This document shows positions 39,455-40,483 of a stretch of DNA of 40,483 nucleotides, piece after piece. Every line of letters starts with the position of its first letter. Within the stretch, counting starts at the first letter, position 1. The stretch spans positions 1-40,483 of the forward strand of contig CAZDBS010000005.1 of assembly GCA_964503775.1 (NCBI GenBank). Reading direction: 5' to 3'. A model generated the notes under the pieces. The model had not been told where the DNA came from. It did not search any database and saw only the letters and a program-made list of their open reading frames with translations. Made by a program: the position numbers and the translations under genes. The DNA comes from CAZDBS01 sp964503775 (GTDB lineage Bacteria > Patescibacteriota > Saccharimonadia > Saccharimonadales > CAZDBS01).

Positions 39455-39484
39455 TTGACAAGATATCACTGGTGTGTGTAAATT
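39455..39484 (+). promoter_or_regulatory. Plus-strand promoter of the small gene
   Basis: A perfect TTGACA (39455-39460), an 18-nt spacer and TAAATT (39479-39484). It is back to back with the kinase promoter. The start near 39491 gives a 22-nt leader. Confidence 0.65.
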
Positions 39485-39512
39485 ATCAGCAATTTAAACA
39501 TGTGTGGTTAAT

Positions 39513-39710
39513 ATGATTTTCAAAACGAAAGAAGACTTAACTAGATTTCTTACAGCAGAAGATGAAGTTACTAAAACTGGGTTTGACTCATATACAGATC
39601 CCGTGAAACGTGATGCAGAAAAGTTGCAAGTGATCGCATTTAGACAAAGTATGGTACTCCACCTTCTTGATGAGACTACTATTTCTGCTTCCGAAACAGC
39701 AGAGTTGTAG
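39513..39710 (+). CDS. Small hypothetical protein (65 aa)
   Basis: I do not recognise this protein. The only credible plus-strand gene: MIFKTKEDLTRFLTAEDEVTK, charged and helical, with Thr/Ser/Glu at the end. A GTG at 39504 is an alternative start. No clear Shine-Dalgarno is visible, but a consensus promoter precedes it. It converges on tRNA-Leu. The minus-strand frame over the same bases starts inside the tRNA and is rejected. Confidence 0.55.
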   Translation: MIFKTKEDLTRFLTAEDEVTKTGFDSYTDPVKRDAEKLQVIAFRQSMVLHLLDETTISASETAEL

Positions 39711-39723
39711 ACTAGTACAATTT

Positions 39724-39807
39724 TGGTGCGCGGGAGAGGACTTGAACCTCCACGCCTTGCGGCACTAGCTCCTAAGGCTAGCGTGTCTGCCATTTCACCA
39801 CCCGCGC
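39724..39807 (-). tRNA. tRNA-Leu (anticodon UAG)
   Basis: The acceptor GCGCGGG pairs with CCCGCGC, followed by A and an encoded CCA (39724-39726). The anticodon stem CTAGC/GCTAG encloses the loop CTTAGGA, giving UAG for CUN leucine codons. A long variable arm (TGCCGC AAG GCGT) and the T-arm GGTTCAAGTCC are as expected for class II tRNA-Leu. Confidence 0.95.
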
Positions 39808-39818
39808 AGATTGCAGCT

Positions 39819-39847
39819 ATTGTAAAACACCTCTGTTAATAAGCAAA
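39819..39847 (-). promoter_or_regulatory. Promoter of tRNA-Leu
   Basis: TACAAT (39819-39824), a 17-nt spacer and TTTGCT (39842-39847). The predicted start is about 5 nt before the tRNA. Confidence 0.6.
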
Positions 39848-39871
39848 ATAAAAATCGCCCTACGAGCGATT
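39845..39871 (-). terminator. Terminator of rsmD, overlapping its stop codon
   Basis: AATCGC/GCGATT (39853-39858 with 39866-39871) with the TAG of rsmD in the loop, followed on minus by TTTTATTTT. Confidence 0.75.
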
Positions 39872-40417
39872 GTCTAAGCGGTAGAAGACCAGTGCCGCGT
39901 CACCATAACTTCGATTGTCCACCACAACAACCCCTTGTATAACCGACACATGGTCTCTACCTGGTTGGGATATTACCATAATGCTCGAGCTTTTCATATG
40001 TCTGACGAGCTTCGAAACTGTGGATAACTGCAAATCGTCGTACGGAGGATCGCAAAGGATGATATCAAACTTTTTATCTTGATTCTGATCTGACCACACA
40101 CTGCAATTCATCTGGTGAAATTCAAATCTGTCGGCCAGTTCTGGATAAGGAGATTGAAGTAGTGTTTTGGCCGACTCCCTGATAGCACCAGCGGCTTGTT
40201 TGTCGTTGTCCAAAGCTACGACGTGTTGGGCACTGCGACTCAAAGCTTCAAAAGCCAACGCGCCACTACCGCTAAAAGCATCCAACACCGTCAACCCCTC
40301 GATATCACCCAGAGTACCAAACAACCCACCCATAACCCTCGTACTCATCGGATGTGTCCGGTTTCCTCTAGGAGCGTCGAAAATTCGACCTGATAGCTGT
40401 CCAGCAATGATGCGCAT
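39860..40417 (-). CDS. rsmD: 16S rRNA (guanine-N2)-methyltransferase RsmD
   Basis: 185 aa, normal length. Methylates G966 (E. coli numbering) of 16S rRNA using S-adenosylmethionine. MRIIAGQLSGRIFDAPRG and PMSTRVMGGLFGTLG open it. The SAM site reads VLDAFSGSGALAFEALSR (about residues 38-55), and the catalytic motif IILCDPPYDDL (about 118-128) is the DPPY type. Family start motif is RPTxxRVRExLFN; here THPMSTRVMGGLFG, so the leading Arg-Pro is altered. It ends at its own terminator. Confidence 0.95.
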   Translation of the reverse strand: MRIIAGQLSGRIFDAPRGNRTHPMSTRVMGGLFGTLGDIEGLTVLDAFSGSGALAFEALSRSAQHVVALDNDKQAAGAIRESAKTLLQSPYPELADRFEFHQMNCSVWSDQNQDKKFDIILCDPPYDDLQLSTVSKLVRHMKSSSIMVISQPGRDHVSVIQGVVVVDNRSYGDAALVFYRLDNRS

Positions 40418-40483
40418 ATTAATTGAGATTAGTAATAGATCTTAACTTCTGTACATGTTCCTGTAGCACGGGGTAGTGTATCA

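Noticed and set aside
39494..39793. Minus-strand 99-aa ORF at tRNA-Leu
   Set aside because: Its first third is the tRNA gene itself and the rest is antisense to the small plus-strand gene.
1..40483. CRISPR arrays, insertion sequences, prophage or defence genes
   Set aside because: No regularly spaced repeats, transposase, integrase, Cas or nuclease genes were seen; the window is housekeeping DNA.

Overview
The window is almost entirely one chromosome arm of housekeeping genes transcribed on the minus strand. Only one small gene (39513..39710) looks convincing on the plus strand. The organism looks like a member of the Candidate Phyla Radiation (Patescibacteria), most likely Saccharibacteria (TM7). 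Reasons: a compact str/S10/spc/alpha gene set with 1-4 nt overlaps, no rpmD (L30) between rpsE and rplO, no adk or map between secY and infA, zinc-free forms of S14 and L36, many tiny lineage-type hypothetical genes, and a standard genetic code (TGA is used as stop, e.g. at rpsE). The phylum call is inference; no 16S gene is present.

Layout in transcription order (high to low coordinates): rsmD and its terminator; tRNA-Leu(UAG); the convergent plus-strand small gene; a P-loop kinase; the hisS-small membrane protein-tig-hypothetical operon, preceded by a His-codon leader peptide and attenuator; clpP behind a CIRCE operator; a hypothetical gene with a leaderless start; a 280-nt structured leader and rpoB-rpoC; rpsL-rpsG-unknown-fusA with two more hypotheticals; tuf; a small hypothetical and rpsJ; a small membrane protein; the rplC-to-secY ribosomal protein run with its own promoter; infA-rpmJ-rpsM-rpsK-rpsD-rpoA-rplQ-rplM-rpsI with its own promoter and terminator; about 350 nt holding two structured RNA candidates; then trpS-rluD-holB-TPR protein, tRNA-Thr(UGU), a hypothetical gene and tRNA-Tyr(GUA).

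The genes make the core of gene expression: RNA polymerase alpha, beta and beta-prime; about two thirds of the ribosomal proteins; IF-1, EF-Tu and EF-G; three tRNAs and two aminoacyl-tRNA synthetases; 16S and pseudouridine modification enzymes; SecY for export; trigger factor and ClpP for folding and turnover; and a clamp-loader subunit.

The most interesting signal is regulatory. Upstream of hisS a consensus promoter starts an RNA whose first codon is apparently the A of an ATG. It opens a 19-residue peptide with His-His-Gln-His, followed by mutually exclusive antiterminator and terminator pairings, i.e. a complete ribosome-mediated attenuator. Several other genes also have a -10 box exactly six bases before ATG, suggesting common leaderless transcription. 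RNA polymerase beta-prime has lost all cysteines of both zinc sites. Three 100-N gaps are each flanked by identical 55-bp copies and are assembly joins, not biology; collapsing each copy plus the Ns restores intact secY, rpsG and the clpP promoter.
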